From assembly GCF_027887165.1 (NCBI RefSeq), contig NC_077234.1, positions 249,428,158 through 249,492,157 of the forward strand: a stretch of 64,000 bases of DNA. Reading direction: 5' to 3'. The translations under genes and the position numbers were made by a program. This DNA is from Monodelphis domestica (lineage: Eukaryota; Chordata; Mammalia; Didelphimorphia; Didelphidae). Shown here one piece after another: positions 11,041-22,759 of this stretch. Each line of letters begins with the position of its first letter. The first letter of the stretch is position 1. The notes beneath the pieces are model-generated. The model made no database searches. It had not been told where the DNA came from and saw nothing but the letters and a program-made list of their open reading frames with translations.

Positions 11041-11482
11041 AAAAAAATGAGCAGGACACTTTCAGAAAAACTTGGAAGGACTACCATGAACTGATACAAA
11101 GTAAAATGAGCAAAACCAGAAGTGCACAATGATATGATTATAATTCGTAAATGACTTGGCTATTCTCAGCAATATCCAAGACAACTTGGAAGAACTTAAT
11201 GGAAAATGTTGTCCACCCCCAGAAACAGAATTGGAGTCTGAATGCAGCTTGAAGCAGAGTTTTTTTTTAATTTCATTTTATTTTATGGACTTTGGGGTTG
11301 GGGGGGTCTGTTTTTTTCACAACACAATATGAAAATATGTTTCATATGACTACTCATGTAGCATATCAAATTGCTGGCCATCTTGGAGGGGGGGGTAGAA
11401 TGGGAGAAAATTTGGAACTCAAAAAAATTTTAAATAAATATTATAAAACGTTTTTACATGTAACTTGAAAAAAATCATTTTA

Positions 11483-11680
11483 AAAACAGATGAGAGAAGA
11501 AGCTTTTGAGGCTGAAAACCTGAGTTCTCACCATCAGGCAGTTTCCTCCATCTTCTTCGCTTCAATCTCCTAGAGTTGTTTTCTTCAGGAAACAATACCT
11601 ATTAAAATAAAGGTACAAAGTGTCCAGAGGCCACTTTTAAAGACTCTCATATCTGGGTTCAGTTCCCTGGATATAATTTT
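11483..11680. other. unclassified sequence
   Basis: Nothing recognised between the L1 and the next SINE. Confidence 0.4.
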
Positions 11681-11876
11681 TTTAAACCCTTCTGTTTGTC
11701 TTAGAATTGATGCTATCAGTTCCACGGCAGAAGAGAGAGGTAAGGGCTAGACAATTGGGGTAACGTGATTTGCCCAGGGTAACAGAGTAAGGGACTGTCT
11801 GAGGCCACATTTGAACTCAAAACCTCCCATATCTAGACTGGTTCTCTATCCACTGAACCACCTGGCTGCCCCCGGA
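11681..11876 (-). mobile_element. CORE-SINE (MAR1/WSINE1-like), minus strand
   Basis: Antisense SINE with 'aaacccttctg' tail side, 'ggtaagggctagacaattgg', 'gcccagggtaacagag' and 'ccactgaaccacctggctgcc' head. Moderately diverged. I see no clear target-site duplication. Confidence 0.85.
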
Positions 11877-12655
11877 GAGCAATTTTTAACAGTCCCTTTG
11901 ATTTATGTCAGTGAGATCTTTTTTATCTCAATGTTTCTTTCTATGTATTCTATTTAGCTAAAACCCACAATTAGCTGAATCTTGTAAAAATATCCTAGAA
12001 CTAAGTATTAAATTTAGAAACACAGGGCCTGAACTTCAATGCCTGTTTTCAATCCTGTGTAACCGTGAGGGACAAGTCATTTAAACCCTTCTGGAACAAT
12101 TTCATCTGTAACAATGAAGAAGTTGAGCACAAAAGCTTCCTCCTTTTCTTTCTCTAAACTATGCTCTGATGATATTGTCACAATTCGCACATGCTCCATT
12201 TCCTTATTTACACAAAATAAATGGTTTACATTAGATTTTCTCTAATATTCCATGTTCCTGTGGACTACTAATTACAGTAGAATAACTTTTTCCTTTATTT
12301 TGTTTTCTTTCATCGGTCCTCATTCAGAGCAAGAAGAAATAAGGAAATACAATAAATATAATATAAATATAAATATAAAATAATATAAAATTAAATAAAT
12401 AAAATAAATAAGGAAATAAAAGCTAAAACATTTTGAAAGAAATATGTAGATTAAAAAGAAAATAGAAAACAGAATTGTCATCCTGTTTTTACTAAAATGT
12501 TTGAACTGCGATGGATAGATGGATGGCTATGAGAGAACGTAAGACCAAGTGACCTAGAGAAAGTAAGAGTCTATTTCTAGCTCCTTCTAGCTGAGACTCT
12601 TGAGTGTTCTTAGATGCTCCCAAATGTGGATGGACGACCTTAAGTTATTCATTAA
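11877..12655. other. unclassified sequence with MIR-like piece and A/T-rich low-complexity run
   Basis: About 12030-12150 weakly resembles a plus-strand MIR ('gacaagtcatttaaaccctt', 'atttcatctgtaacaatg'). Bases 12352-12420 are an (ATAAA/ATAAAT)-rich low-complexity run. The rest shows nothing. Confidence 0.4.
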
Positions 12656-12659
12656 ACTT

Positions 12660-13035
12660 GCTGGACTCTCAAAAGAATTCATCGATCAAAGCATTTATTG
12701 AATCCTTCATATATATGTGCCAGCACTGTGATAAATACTAAGAATACAAAGAAAAGTAAAAATAATCCCTAGCCCTAATGAGTTCAGTGTTCTAATGAGG
12801 TGCACCATATAACTCAGTACAGATCTACATGAATAATCGCAGACAAGGCAACAGAATGACGAAGACTGAAAAAGCTCTCCGGCAGAAGATCCAAACTGAG
12901 CTGAGACTTGAAGAAAGTTGAGGAAACTAAAACAGAAATGAGGAGAGAGCATTCTAGCCAGGGTGCAGGAGATGATGCATATCCTGCTGGGACGCTGAGG
13001 GCAGAACTGGATGGTATTGGGTAGAATAGAGGACA
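12660..13035 (-). mobile_element. L2 (CR1 clade) 3' fragment, minus strand
   Basis: Antisense of the L2 3' end: 'catttattgaatccttcata', 'gccagcactgtgataaatac', then 'cagaagatccaaactgagct' and 'ggagagagcattctagcc' in the usual order. Confidence 0.7.
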
Positions 13036-13080
13036 TCGATTTTAGGTCTATGGTTCCTAATGGTACGGGGTATTCTGGTC

Positions 13081-13274
13081 CAGGAGTTCTTATGGTCTAT
13101 GAACTTAAACTTATTTTCTTCAATAGCACTTTCAATATTCTATAACTGATTCCCTTTGCCTTCCTATCTACTTTATTTTATGAGTTCAAAAATGTTATTC
13201 TGAGAAAGAACCCATAATCTTCGGAATACCAAAGGGGTCCAGGACCCCCAAAATATTATGAACTCCCACTCTAG
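13081..13274. mobile_element. MITE-like nonautonomous DNA transposon remnant
   Basis: About 194 bases. The left end 'caggagttcttatg' and the reverse complement of the right end (core 'gggagttcataata') form imperfect terminal inverted repeats. The internal 'gttattctgagaa' and 'aaaggggtcca' words are typical of an old hAT-like family found in therian mammals. I did not find a target-site duplication and do not name the family. Confidence 0.4.
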
Positions 13275-13289
13275 CTAATTTGAAATAAA

Positions 13290-13800
13290 CTAACATCTCT
13301 CACATATGGCCCCTTCTGTCCTGTGAAACTGACACTAGCCTAGCACAGATCAACACTCATCACACCTTAGTCTAAACTATTATAAAAAATTGCCTTCTGC
13401 TTGGTATCCCTGTCTCATGTCTCTCTTAATTCCAACTATTTCAACTCAACCTCCATTGCTGAATCAATTGCCAAGCTTTGTTTATTTTATTTCAATATCT
13501 TATTAAAATCCATTATATTTTCTAGAATCACATTGACATCCTAGTCCAGAGCATCATCCTAGTCCATATTTTAAATACCTCTCTCATTTGTACTATGCAG
13601 CAGAATTCCTAATTGGATTCCCGGTTTACAATGAGTCTTCCCTCTTCGATCTATTTTCCATAAAGCTACAAAAGAATTTTCCTAACACTCCACTGACAAT
13701 GTTATTCCTCTCAAGAACCTTCAATGAGTCATAATCCATATTCTAAATTTTTCATTTGAAGCTCTTCAAGTTTACCATTTTGGTTTTTGATCTTGTGTGT
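13290..13800 (+). mobile_element. L2/CR1 fragment, plus strand
   Basis: Plus-strand L2 features: 'cattctctc'-type pyrimidine-rich sequence, 'ttttcctaacactccactga', 'cctcaagaaccttcaatg'-like wording and 'gaagctcttcaagttt', which follow the 3' part of L2. Diverged, without an open frame. Confidence 0.6.
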
Positions 13801-14259
13801 CTTTTCTTAATGTTGCAAGAAGACATTCAGGAATAGTAGTAGATTATAGTTCAGAAAATTACTATGGAATAAAAAAAATGCATGAAACCTCATGTAATTT
13901 TCTTTATTTTTTTTACTGGATATATAACCAGTGCATCCACACATTTTTTTAGGAAACTCCCAGTGAAAGAGATCCCATGCAGATTGATACTAAATTTTGG
14001 TTTGCTAATGGGTCACCAAATGCCCTACCATCTCATTGATGAGACTTGAACCCAGGTCTTCCTGAGTCAGAAGCTGGCTCCCTAATGCTATGGTTGCCTT
14101 TAAAAAAATAAAGAAAAGCACAAGATTTAATGATCTATAAACTCCAGCCCCCCTTAAATGATTTTGCCCTCTTTTTGCTTGATTACTTTCTGCGCTCTTC
14201 TATTATTTTGCATATACCCAAGAGAATTTGAAGCAAATGAGGAAAACAAAGCCTATCCT
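13801..14259. other. unclassified sequence, possible MIR piece
   Basis: Around 14040-14090 'gagacttgaacccaggtctt' resembles an antisense MIR. The rest has nothing I can support. Confidence 0.35.
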
Positions 14260-14470
14260 ATTGAGACAACAAGGACTCTCACCTGAGCAGATTATGTTTC
14301 AGGATGTAAAGAAAACTAGACACACACAGGTCTTCCTCAGACACCTGTACTAACTGGACTTAGATTCTGTGATGCCGTCTTATTCACAGGACCTAAGATC
14401 ATCCTGACATCATAGAGCTGCCCATTGTCAACTGGCAGTCAGAGTTGCATCCCTCATCTCTGGAGTACCA
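14260..14470 (+). repeat. segment related to 17140-17335
   Basis: 'gacctaagatcatcctgaca' and the following 'cattgtcaactggcagtcag' pair with 'gacctaaggtcaccctgaca' and 'ccattgttcacagtcag' near 17248-17305. Weaker matches extend upstream. It is either two copies of an unnamed old repeat or part of an old local duplication. Confidence 0.45.
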
Positions 14471-14774
14471 AGTTATTGGGAGCTGACATTACACTGGCCA
14501 ACAGGCCAGTATAAACTGGGTTTTTGTTTTTTTTTTTGTTTGTTTGTTTTTGGTGGGGTGGGGAGGAAAGAAGGCAATGCTGCAAGCTACTGAGTGTTCC
14601 AAGCTCTGTATATATTAACTTGACTTTTGTTCATATTAAGGTAAATAGGGAAAAAGTAATATCATTACATAAGAAATTGAATCCATTTGCTTGTCTTTGT
14701 ACCACCTACACACACATAAAACACACACACACTGTGTATGTAGCATCTCGCTGAGATATTGGATAGCCAGGAAG

Positions 14775-14955
14775 ATTGATTTTCCAGCATTCAAATTTGG
14801 CCTCAGATACTAATTAGCCATGGTACCCTGGGCAAGTCACTTAACCCTATTTGCTTCAGTTCCTCATCTGTAAAATGATACAGAAGGAAATGGCAAATAA
14901 CTCTAGCATCTTTTCCAAGAAAACTCCAAATGGCATCACAAAAAGTCAGATTTCC
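14775..14955 (+). mobile_element. THER1/MIR-type SINE, plus strand
   Basis: 'ccctgggcaagtcacttaac', 'ttcagttcctcatctgtaaa', 'aaggaaatggcaaataactc', 'ttttccaagaaaactccaaa' and 'catcacaaaaagtcag' occur in the order seen in THER1, a MIR-like SINE with a LINE-derived tail. 5'-truncated. Confidence 0.8.
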
Positions 14956-15119
14956 CTCAAATAACAAACAAAAAGAAATATATATGTACAAATATATATT
15001 TTGTGTGTGTGCAAGTGTCTAAAATAAATTATAATGCTTTCATATAACACATACAAAAATATTGCCTCTAATAAAAAGATAACTGTCATTAAAACATATC
15101 TACAGATCTCAATCTAGAT

Positions 15120-15475
15120 TTGTGCATAGCTCTATCTAGAGATATAGATACAGCATTTTCTACTAATCATACTCTCCTCTCAGTGATGCTATTTTGCTGC
15201 TTTCCCCAAAGTGTTCCTCTACCTCATTCACAGCTGACTTCATCTCTTGGGAAAGCCTTAATGCCACTGTCCCCTCCCACTGGTTTTGTCTTTACTTCCT
15301 TATCCTCTTTTTCTATACTTCCATCTCTTGACATCTTAGTCATTCCTTTGCTTTCAATGGTCACCTTTAGGCAGTTGAGATCCAAATTTATATCTCCATT
15401 CCTAATCTCTTCTAAATTTCATACTCATTCTTCTAATTGTCTTTATAATTATATAATAATATAATTGTTCTTTAT
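15120..15475 (+). mobile_element. L2/CR1 fragment, plus strand
   Basis: 'tttatatctccattcctaat' and the surrounding sequence match the L2 region that codes just past the YADD box. It also aligns with 17610-17790 in this window. The open frame across it is accidental. Confidence 0.55.
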
Positions 15476-16495
15476 AAGAGAGGTCAATAAAATAATCACC
15501 AGCATGAAAAGACATCTACAGAAGTAGATATCTAAATCTAGGAAGATAGAGATAAATAGAGAGATGTACAAACACATATATGAAATTTTAGACTGACGTA
15601 CTTGATACTATTGCAATTGTGCCTTATCTCCTTGCCAGTTTGTGAAGTTAAATCTCAGTTTTCCCATTTCTAAAATGGAAAGGGTGCTCGCCCCACATAC
15701 TCTGACTACTTCACATGAAGTAATCAGTGTACAAAAGTACTTGCACTATAGAAATGTAATGACATATAACCATTATTAAGTGAAGTGTAAATTGACTGCC
15801 TGGACAAAAATTCTTGTCTCCATACTTGTATTGAAAAGACTTAATTTATTGATTTCTGAAAATTCAGCCATCAGGTGCAGAGAAGTCAAGAATTTCTAAG
15901 GAACACAGGAAGGTAAATCCCTTCGTTAACTCTGTGGTTGAAGCATTCTACTTTCAGTCATCCATATTTATTGATATTGATGAGTCATTGAAATCATGAG
16001 TTCCATAGGATCATGGAATTTAAGACTAAAAGAAATATTAGAGAACAGTTGCTTCCTAAGAGTTAAATGATTTGGATAGCAATCATCCAATATATTCACT
16101 GTTTCAAATAGTTTTTATGTAAGACCTTCCTCCTAGTAAGAAATCCAATGTGATGTTACCTAAAGTTCATCCCTGAAAATAAAAACTTAGCTCATGGGCT
16201 TAGAAGGGCTTAGTAGAAACAAAGACTACACAACTCAGGAAAACTAAAAATACCCCGATTCTGTTGCAGATAGCTAAATCTAGGCTCTCGAAGATGTTTA
16301 ACAAACTTTCTGGTTTTTAAATGCCATGTACTTAGCAAGTGAATGTATTTTTCTCCTAGAAATCTGATATGGAACTGAAATATGATGATGGCTAAAACTA
16401 TGTTTTTTTAATTTTTTATACCAATCCATAGGGTGGTATTGTATTTTGGGCTATATCATTCCCCACCCCTCCACCCAGTATGGCAACTCCTTTAA
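15476..16495. other. unclassified sequence with MIR-like piece
   Basis: About 15640-15790 resembles a plus-strand MIR ('ctcagttttcccatttctaa', 'aaatggaaagggt'). The remainder to 16495 has no recognised feature. Confidence 0.4.
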
Positions 16496-16620
16496 TATAT
16501 CTTCATGTTGTGTTTAGTAGAATAAGATCCTTGAAGGCATGAAATGTTTCAATTTTGTTTCTTTGAGTCCCCAGTGCCTACACATGAACCTTGCTTCATA
16601 AACAATTAATATTTATTTTT
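16496..16620 (+). mobile_element. L2 3' end, plus strand
   Basis: 'agaataagatccttgaaggc', 'tgtttctttgagtccccagt' and the terminal 'aacaattaatatttattt' follow the L2 3' end. Confidence 0.55.
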
Positions 16621-17139
16621 TAACTTAAAATTAGCTTAAATGACTTTCAGAGATATCATGAAATATCATCAAACTAGGAACCAAATTCAGTGATCTTGGT
16701 CTTTTAAGTCTCCTTAGAATATACTCTCACACGGAATCTTCTTGTTTCCCAATCTGTCCACTACAAATGATCTCTTGGCCAGATTTATGGAAGAGCCAGA
16801 AGGAAGACACTCTCTATCTCTAAGGAAAAAAAGAATCTCAAGGTTTCTTCTGGACTGATTCTGAAGACCAGCTGGTCTTTTCAACCATTGCTTTCCAAAA
16901 TCAAACGCTTTCTCCATTACCCTCCCTGCCCAGTCCTGAATCTGAAATATCCCTTACCAGTAGGAGTTTCAAGAAGAGCAAGAAGCATGTTACTTCAATA
17001 ATCCCCAATAGCAGTAACTTCTGCAAATCCAAAAGGAAATGACTGTCATGGATGCAAGTCTCCCTCATAGGGGAAAGCTAAGGGGACCAGTGAGTTTCTA
17101 ATTGAAGCAAAGCAACTGGAGAAAATAAGTATCAGAAAG
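16621..17139. other. unclassified sequence
   Basis: No repeat or exon recognised. A 67-codon minus-strand frame (16917-16714) has no supporting splice or homology signal that I can see. Confidence 0.35.
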
Positions 17140-17335
17140 AGGAGACTTTCCTGAAAGGACTGTGGCCTGAGGATGAGGAAAAAATAGATGTGTTTCTTTA
17201 AACACCTACACCAGGACTGAGCACTGTGGTTCTCTGTTCCAGACAAATGACCTAAGGTCACCCTGACATCACAGACCAGCAAGTAGTCCATTGTTCACAG
17301 TCAGTGTTGCACTGGTCCCCTCTCCAGCTGAGTGA
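17140..17335 (+). repeat. segment related to 14260-14470
   Basis: Counterpart of the segment at 14.3 kb. Both copies are followed at some distance by L2 fragments in the same orientation (15120-15475 and 17560-17795). Confidence 0.45.
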
Positions 17336-17559
17336 CTTACTTTGAAGTGACCATATTTCCTTTCTGTAAAATTTATTAAAATCTCTCCACATAATTTTTT
17401 GTCACCACCTGAATACTTCTGTTTTCTTGACACCATCATCATCAACACCCTCCACCAACCTACTGAAATTGTCCCTTCAAAGTTCAAGGATGACAATGTT
17501 CCTTGAACTTTCTGCATCTTTGGAGAGTAAACCAAGTCTATTGAATATGCTTTGCTCTC

Positions 17560-17795
17560 TTGAGTCTTGTCCTAAATTGCTCTATTAGAGAATGCTTAAT
17601 TTGCATGCCCTACCCTGGGTCTGATCTTGGTCCCCTTATTCTCTTATTCCAGATTCTCTTCTTTGGCAATTTATTCATTCCTGTGCCTCCAATGATCCCT
17701 TTAGGGAAATGACTTCCAAATTCATATTTCCATTTCTAATATCTCTTCTAAATTCAATACTCGTGTTACCAACTGCTTATAATTTTATGTCCTCA
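17560..17795 (+). mobile_element. L2/CR1 fragment, plus strand
   Basis: 'ttcatatttccatttctaat' with 'ctcttctaaattcaatactc' parallels the L2 region at 15361-15430 and the L2 coding region after YADD. Confidence 0.5.
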
Positions 17796-18683
17796 AAATT
17801 ACCTGCACTTCTTCCCAAGAGTTGATAAGAGACGTGAATACAAAGCCAGTAAAATGACACCAGAGCAGAAAGCCAGAAAGATGGAAGCAAGATGGCACTT
17901 TGGTATAAAAGATCTTGTTCAAATGTTGGCTTAAATGATTGCTGAACTATTTGATTTCCCCACATTTTAACAGCCATTGCAATATCTTTGGTCATTGAAG
18001 TATCCTTTGAACTATAATGTTTGCACATTTCCTTCGAGTGATGTCCATTCTTTAAAACTACAAAATTAAAAACAAAAAAGGGAACAATGAAGCATATGCG
18101 TACATAAGTAAAATCTAGCCCTCAAATGGGACAGAACTAAGAAAGCCAATTGATATGCTTTAACTCAACAAGATCAGACTTCTGCCTTGTCATAATGTCA
18201 GTAGAAATACACACACATGACCACTGCTCTTATGAAATGAAACCATATCAAAATTACTGGTTGTTCAAAGTAATTCTCAGAAAACATCAGACAAGTAGCT
18301 TAACCTTCCTGGATCTCGGTTTCCTAATTTGTAAAATAAGGGATTGGATTAGATGGCTTTTGAGGTACCTTCCAAATCTATTAAAGCTCAAAGGGCTTGG
18401 GGAAGGAGCCACACCAATAAAATAACAAATCTCTTGAAGTCTTAAGTCTGTTTTTCTTTAGCCTTTGTGGCTAAAGTTATTTATTTCCTTTCCAAACCAA
18501 CAGTTCAATTTATGATTCGATTTTCCCCGTACTAGTGCAAAAGCAAAATTTCCACAACAAAACAAAATAAAAAAGGGAAAATATTTCAGCAAGCTTTTGA
18601 ATTCTCCTGACACAATTTTACACAGGTAACATTTTCTTTATAATTGAAAAATAATAACAACAGCTTATTAAAAGATAATAAGA
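17796..18683. other. unclassified sequence with MIR-like piece
   Basis: About 18290-18395 ('cctggatctcggtttcctaa', 'gggattggattagatggctt', 'ttgaggtaccttccaaatct') is a plus-strand MIR-related core. Elsewhere nothing is recognised. Bases 18672-18683 are the left TSD of the next SINE. Confidence 0.5.
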
Positions 18684-18895
18684 TGGGGTAGTGAGGTGGC
18701 TCGGTGGCCAGAGAGCCAGGCCTGGAAATGAGAGGTCCTGGGTAGAAAATCTGGTCTCAGAAACTTCCTGGCTGTGTGACCCTGGGCAAGTCACTTAATC
18801 CCTGTTTTCTAGCCCTTACTTCTCTTCCGTCTAAAAAACCAATACATAATGCTTTAGACAAATAATGATCTTAAGACAAAGGTAAGTTTTTTTTT
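18684..18895 (+). mobile_element. CORE-SINE (MAR1/WSINE1-like) with TSD, plus strand
   Basis: tRNA-like head 'gaggtggctcggtggccaga', then 'gtgtgaccctgggcaagtca' and the tail 'aaggtaagttttttttt'. It is flanked by 'aagataataaga' (18672-18683) and 'aagacaataaga' (18896-18907), a 12-base target-site duplication with one mismatch. Confidence 0.85.
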
Positions 18896-18907
18896 AAGAC
18901 AATAAGA

Positions 18908-19374
18908 GCAGAGAATTTTAAAAAGAAAAAATGGATAATATCAATGACTGATCAGTGACTGCCATTTAGACAGGTAAATGAAATGTTCAAAAGAATTTTC
19001 TTCCTTGAACCAGAACTGAATTTTAAAACAACAAAGAAAACAGCAAGAGGAAATGTGATATGCACCACTCCAAAGGGCAGCTGTACAAACAGAAGAATGT
19101 AAAGAAAAGAATCTTTGGAATTAAGGGACCTGTTGATTACATTTTATGTCTTTTGCTATATTTTGAATAAAGAAAATCAAGAACATATTGAAATCACAGA
19201 TGATTTTATAGTTTACAAATGGACATAATATTACAATAACAATGTAGCTTTCATGGCAATATATTCATCTAAGTGAAGATCCACAGGATTTGCATGTCAT
19301 AGTTCATTTGCTCTTGTTAAAATGCCAAATATTTAAGGAAAATAATGGCAATGAGATATTTTTCAATATTGCAG
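18908..19374. other. unclassified sequence
   Basis: AT-rich with no recognised feature. Confidence 0.4.
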
Positions 19375-19572
19375 CTTTCTAATGCACCTACTAATTTCTG
19401 GGTACTGTGCTAACCATAATCGAAGATACAAGAAGTATATATAAAGACATAAACAGCACAAGTTAAAGTTAACAAATACAAATAAGTATAAAGCAGTGAA
19501 AGATAGTTTGTGAGGAAGGACTCTAAGTGAAATCAGGAAAAGCGTTATGCCAAAGATGGAGCTTGAATTGCT
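19375..19572 (-). mobile_element. L2 3' fragment, minus strand
   Basis: 'gcacctactaatttctgggt' then 'actgtgctaaccataat' is the antisense L2 3' end. It is followed by the diverged internal part. Confidence 0.5.
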
Positions 19573-19630
19573 TCTTTTTAAATATTTTATTTTGTGCCAT
19601 TTAATTATTTGTAAAAATAATCTTAACATT

Positions 19631-19834
19631 AATTTCTTTTAAACCCTTACCTTTTTTCTTAGAATCAATACTGTGTATTGGCTCCAAGGCAGAAGAGTGG
19701 TAAGGGCTAGGCAATGGGGGTCAAGTGACTTGCCCAGGGTCACACAGCTAGGAAGTGGCTGAGGCCAGATTTGAACCTAGGACCTCCCATCTCTAGGACT
19801 GGCTCTCAATCCACTGAGCTACCCAGCTGCCCCC
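19631..19834 (-). mobile_element. CORE-SINE with 9-base TSD inside L1 3' UTR
   Basis: Near full-length antisense copy, head 'gagctacccagctgcccc' at the right. It is flanked by 'cttaacatt' at 19622-19630 and 19835-19843. The L1 3' UTR continues on both sides, so the SINE landed in an existing L1. Confidence 0.9.
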
Positions 19835-19973
19835 CTTAACATTCATTTTTTAAAATTTTGAGTTCCAAGTTATTTCCCTCCATTCCCTTCAATCTCCCTG
19901 CAATGATAAGCAGTTTGATATAGATTATTCATAAGAAGTCATGCAAAACATATTTCCATATTAGTCATGTTTT

Positions 19974-20177
19974 ATTTCTTTTTAAATCCTTACCTTCCAT
20001 CTTGGAGTCAATACTGTATATTGGCTCCAAGGCAGAAGAGTGGTAAGGGCTAGGCAATGGGGGTCAAGTGACTTTCCCAGGATCACACAGGCAGGAAGTG
20101 ACTGAGGTCAGATTTGAACCCAGGACCTCCCATCTCTAGGCCTGGCTCTCAATCCACTGAGCTACCCAGCTGCCCCC
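19974..20177 (-). mobile_element. CORE-SINE with 14-base perfect TSD inside the same L1
   Basis: Antisense copy very similar to the one at 19631-19834. It is flanked by 'attagtcatgtttt' at 19960-19973 and 20178-20191, a perfect 14-base duplication. Confidence 0.93.
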
Positions 20178-22759
20178 ATTAGTCATGTTTTAAAAGAAAA
20201 CACAGACCAAAGAGAAAAAAAGAAAGGATTTTTTTAAAGTATGCTTTGACCTACATGCATACTCCATTACTTCTTTCTCTGGAGGAGGATAGCATTTTTC
20301 ATCCTAGGTGCTTCAGAACTGCCTTAGATCATTGTAGTGCTAAGAATGGTTGTCACTCATAATTGATCATGGTACAAATATCGCTGTTATTTTGGAAAAT
20401 GTGCTCGTGGATCTGTTCACTTTCCTTTGCATCAGGGTTTTTTTTAAAGCATCCTGCTCACCAGTTTTAAAATCACGTTACTATTCCATTATAATTATAT
20501 ACTTGCTCAGCCATTACTCAATTAATGTGCATCACTTCAACTTCTAAATCTTTGCCACCACAAAAAGAGCTTCTATAAATATTTTGTACATATAAGCTTT
20601 CTGCCCCCTTTTTTTAGATCTCAGTGGGATAGAGACCTAGTAGTAGTATTGCTGGGTAAAAGGGCATGCACAGGCTTACAGTCCTTTGGACACGGTTACA
20701 AATTGCTGGGCACAATGGTTAAATCAGTTCACGACTCCACCAACAATACTTTGTGTCCCAGCTTTCCTGCTTTCTCTTCTTATTCCCTTCCTCTCCTAGT
20801 TCCATGTAGAATAAGAGAAATTTCTGTATCTGTTTGTTATGTTATTCCCTCTTTATGTTATGTATGTTATTCTCACTTTGAGTCAATTCTGGTGAGAGTA
20901 AGATTCAAGCACTGCCACACCCCCATCTTCCCCTCCACTGCAAAAGCTCTTTTGCAACTCTTTTATAGGAAATAATTTACTTTATTCTACTTCACTCTTC
21001 CTCCTTCTCCCAGTGCATCACCTTTTCTCACTCCTTATTTTTATTTTTTAAATCTCTTCATAGTCAAATCACAGCCATATCCTCTATCCATGTATACTAC
21101 TTCTCACTTCTCTCATAATGATAAAGCTCTTAAAATTTCAAATGTCATCTTCCCATGTAGGAATGTAAATAATTTAGACTTATTTAATCCTTTATGATTT
21201 CTCTTTCCTAATTACATTTTTTTTATGATTCTCTTGAGTCTTGTACTTAAAAATCGTATTTTCTGATAAGCTCTGGCTTTTCATCAGAAATGCTTTAAAG
21301 TTTTCTAATTCAGCAAATATTCATTTTTCTGTGAAGGATTATACTTAGGTTTGTTGAGTAGTAATTCTTGGTTGTAATTCTAGCTCCTTTAATCTCTTTA
21401 ATATCATATTCTAAACCCTGTGATGACTTAAAGTAGAAGCTACTAGATCTTGTATTGTCCTGATTGTGGCTCCATGACATTTGAATTGTTTGTTTCTGGA
21501 TGCTTGAAATATTTTCTCCTCTACCTGGGAACTCTGGAATTTAGTCGCAATATTCTTGGGAGGTTTCATTTGGGGATTTCCTTCTCATTGTGATGAGTGG
21601 ATTCTTCTTAATTTCTATTTTAATCTCTGATTCTAGGGCAGTTATCCCTGATGATTTCTTGAAATATCCTATGGAGGACTTTTTTTTTTTTGCATAGTTC
21701 ACTAATCCTTAAATTATCTCTTTTGGATCTATTTTTCCATATCAGTTGTTTTCCCAATTGAGATATTTCACATTTTCTTATCTTTTCATTCTTTTGATTT
21801 TCTTTTATTATTTCTTGATGCCTCAAAGAATCCTTAGCTTCCACTTGGTCAGTTTTAATTTTTTAAGGAATTATTTTCTTCAAAGAACTTTGATACTTCC
21901 ATTTCCATTTGATCAATTCTACTTTTTTAAAAAAAGTCTTTTCTATAGTGAATATAGATATTGGTCTATTCTATTTCTAAGATGTCATTTTCTTCAGTGT
22001 TTTTTTGAGGTTCTGCATGTAGCTCTTTTGACATTGTTGCCTTCTTCAGAGTTTGTGTTTTGACATCTATAGATAGCTAAAGTAATTTTTATAGTCATAT
22101 TATTTTTTGTTGTTTAATAATTTTCCAGCCTATTTCTTGACTTTTTAACTTTATATTAAAGTTGGGCCCTGTTCCTAGGATAGAGGGGACACTATACCTA
22201 GCTTCATATTTTTTTTCCTGTTATTTTCAGAGCAAGTTTCACCTCTTTCCAGGTGGTATGATTTAAGAAGAGGTGTTTTCATTGCTCTCCTGGATTGTGC
22301 TTTGGTCTGTGAGGGAACACAAATACTCTTTTCTGTCCTGGAACTGTGGTCAGTTTCTTAACTCCTCTGAGGCTGCCTGCTATAGTATGCTAGCACAACT
22401 TCTGGCCCTGGGATTGCCATTTTAGGAATTCAAATGTAGGGACAATTTCAACAGGGTCCTGCACCTACTATTAGCTAGGATGCCCTATAATTTCCTTCTG
22501 ACCAATTATTCAATTGCTTGATGTCTGTGAGCTGAGAGCTCCATAAACTGCTTATCCAGTTTTTCCTGCTGCTGGCTTTCAGGGGACTGGCTCAAGTGCA
22601 CTGCACTCCTCTCTCACCCCAATGAAATAGACCTTTCCTGCTGACCTTTTAAGTTGTATTGGGCAAGACTGTTATTTCACCTCATTCTTTTTTTTTATTC
22701 TGTCACTACAAAATTTGAATTGAAGTATTATTTTAAAGTTGTATTACTGCGGGAGGGGC

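Larger units (their letters stand above)
7848..11480 (+). mobile_element. rearranged L1, plus strand
   Basis: Order of parts on the plus strand: ORF1-side sequence (7848-8500, starting 'gcaagcagtcagaaagaaac'), a (TA)n run at 8529-8569, ORF2 endonuclease (about 8720-9400), then a jump to the ORF2 C-terminal part (about 9430-10790) and the 3' UTR (to about 11480). Most of the reverse-transcriptase coding region is absent. At 9664-9999 the frame still encodes recognisable ORF2 residues (IIKTIWYWLKN, DQWNRL). A second piece of endonuclease-end sequence sits at about 10805-11040. The element cannot be functional. Confidence 0.75.

Noticed and set aside
18684..18780. tRNA gene, because of tRNA-like A/B box wording in SINE heads
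   Set aside because: The tRNA-like part is the head of a CORE-SINE, with tail and TSDs. No intact cloverleaf.
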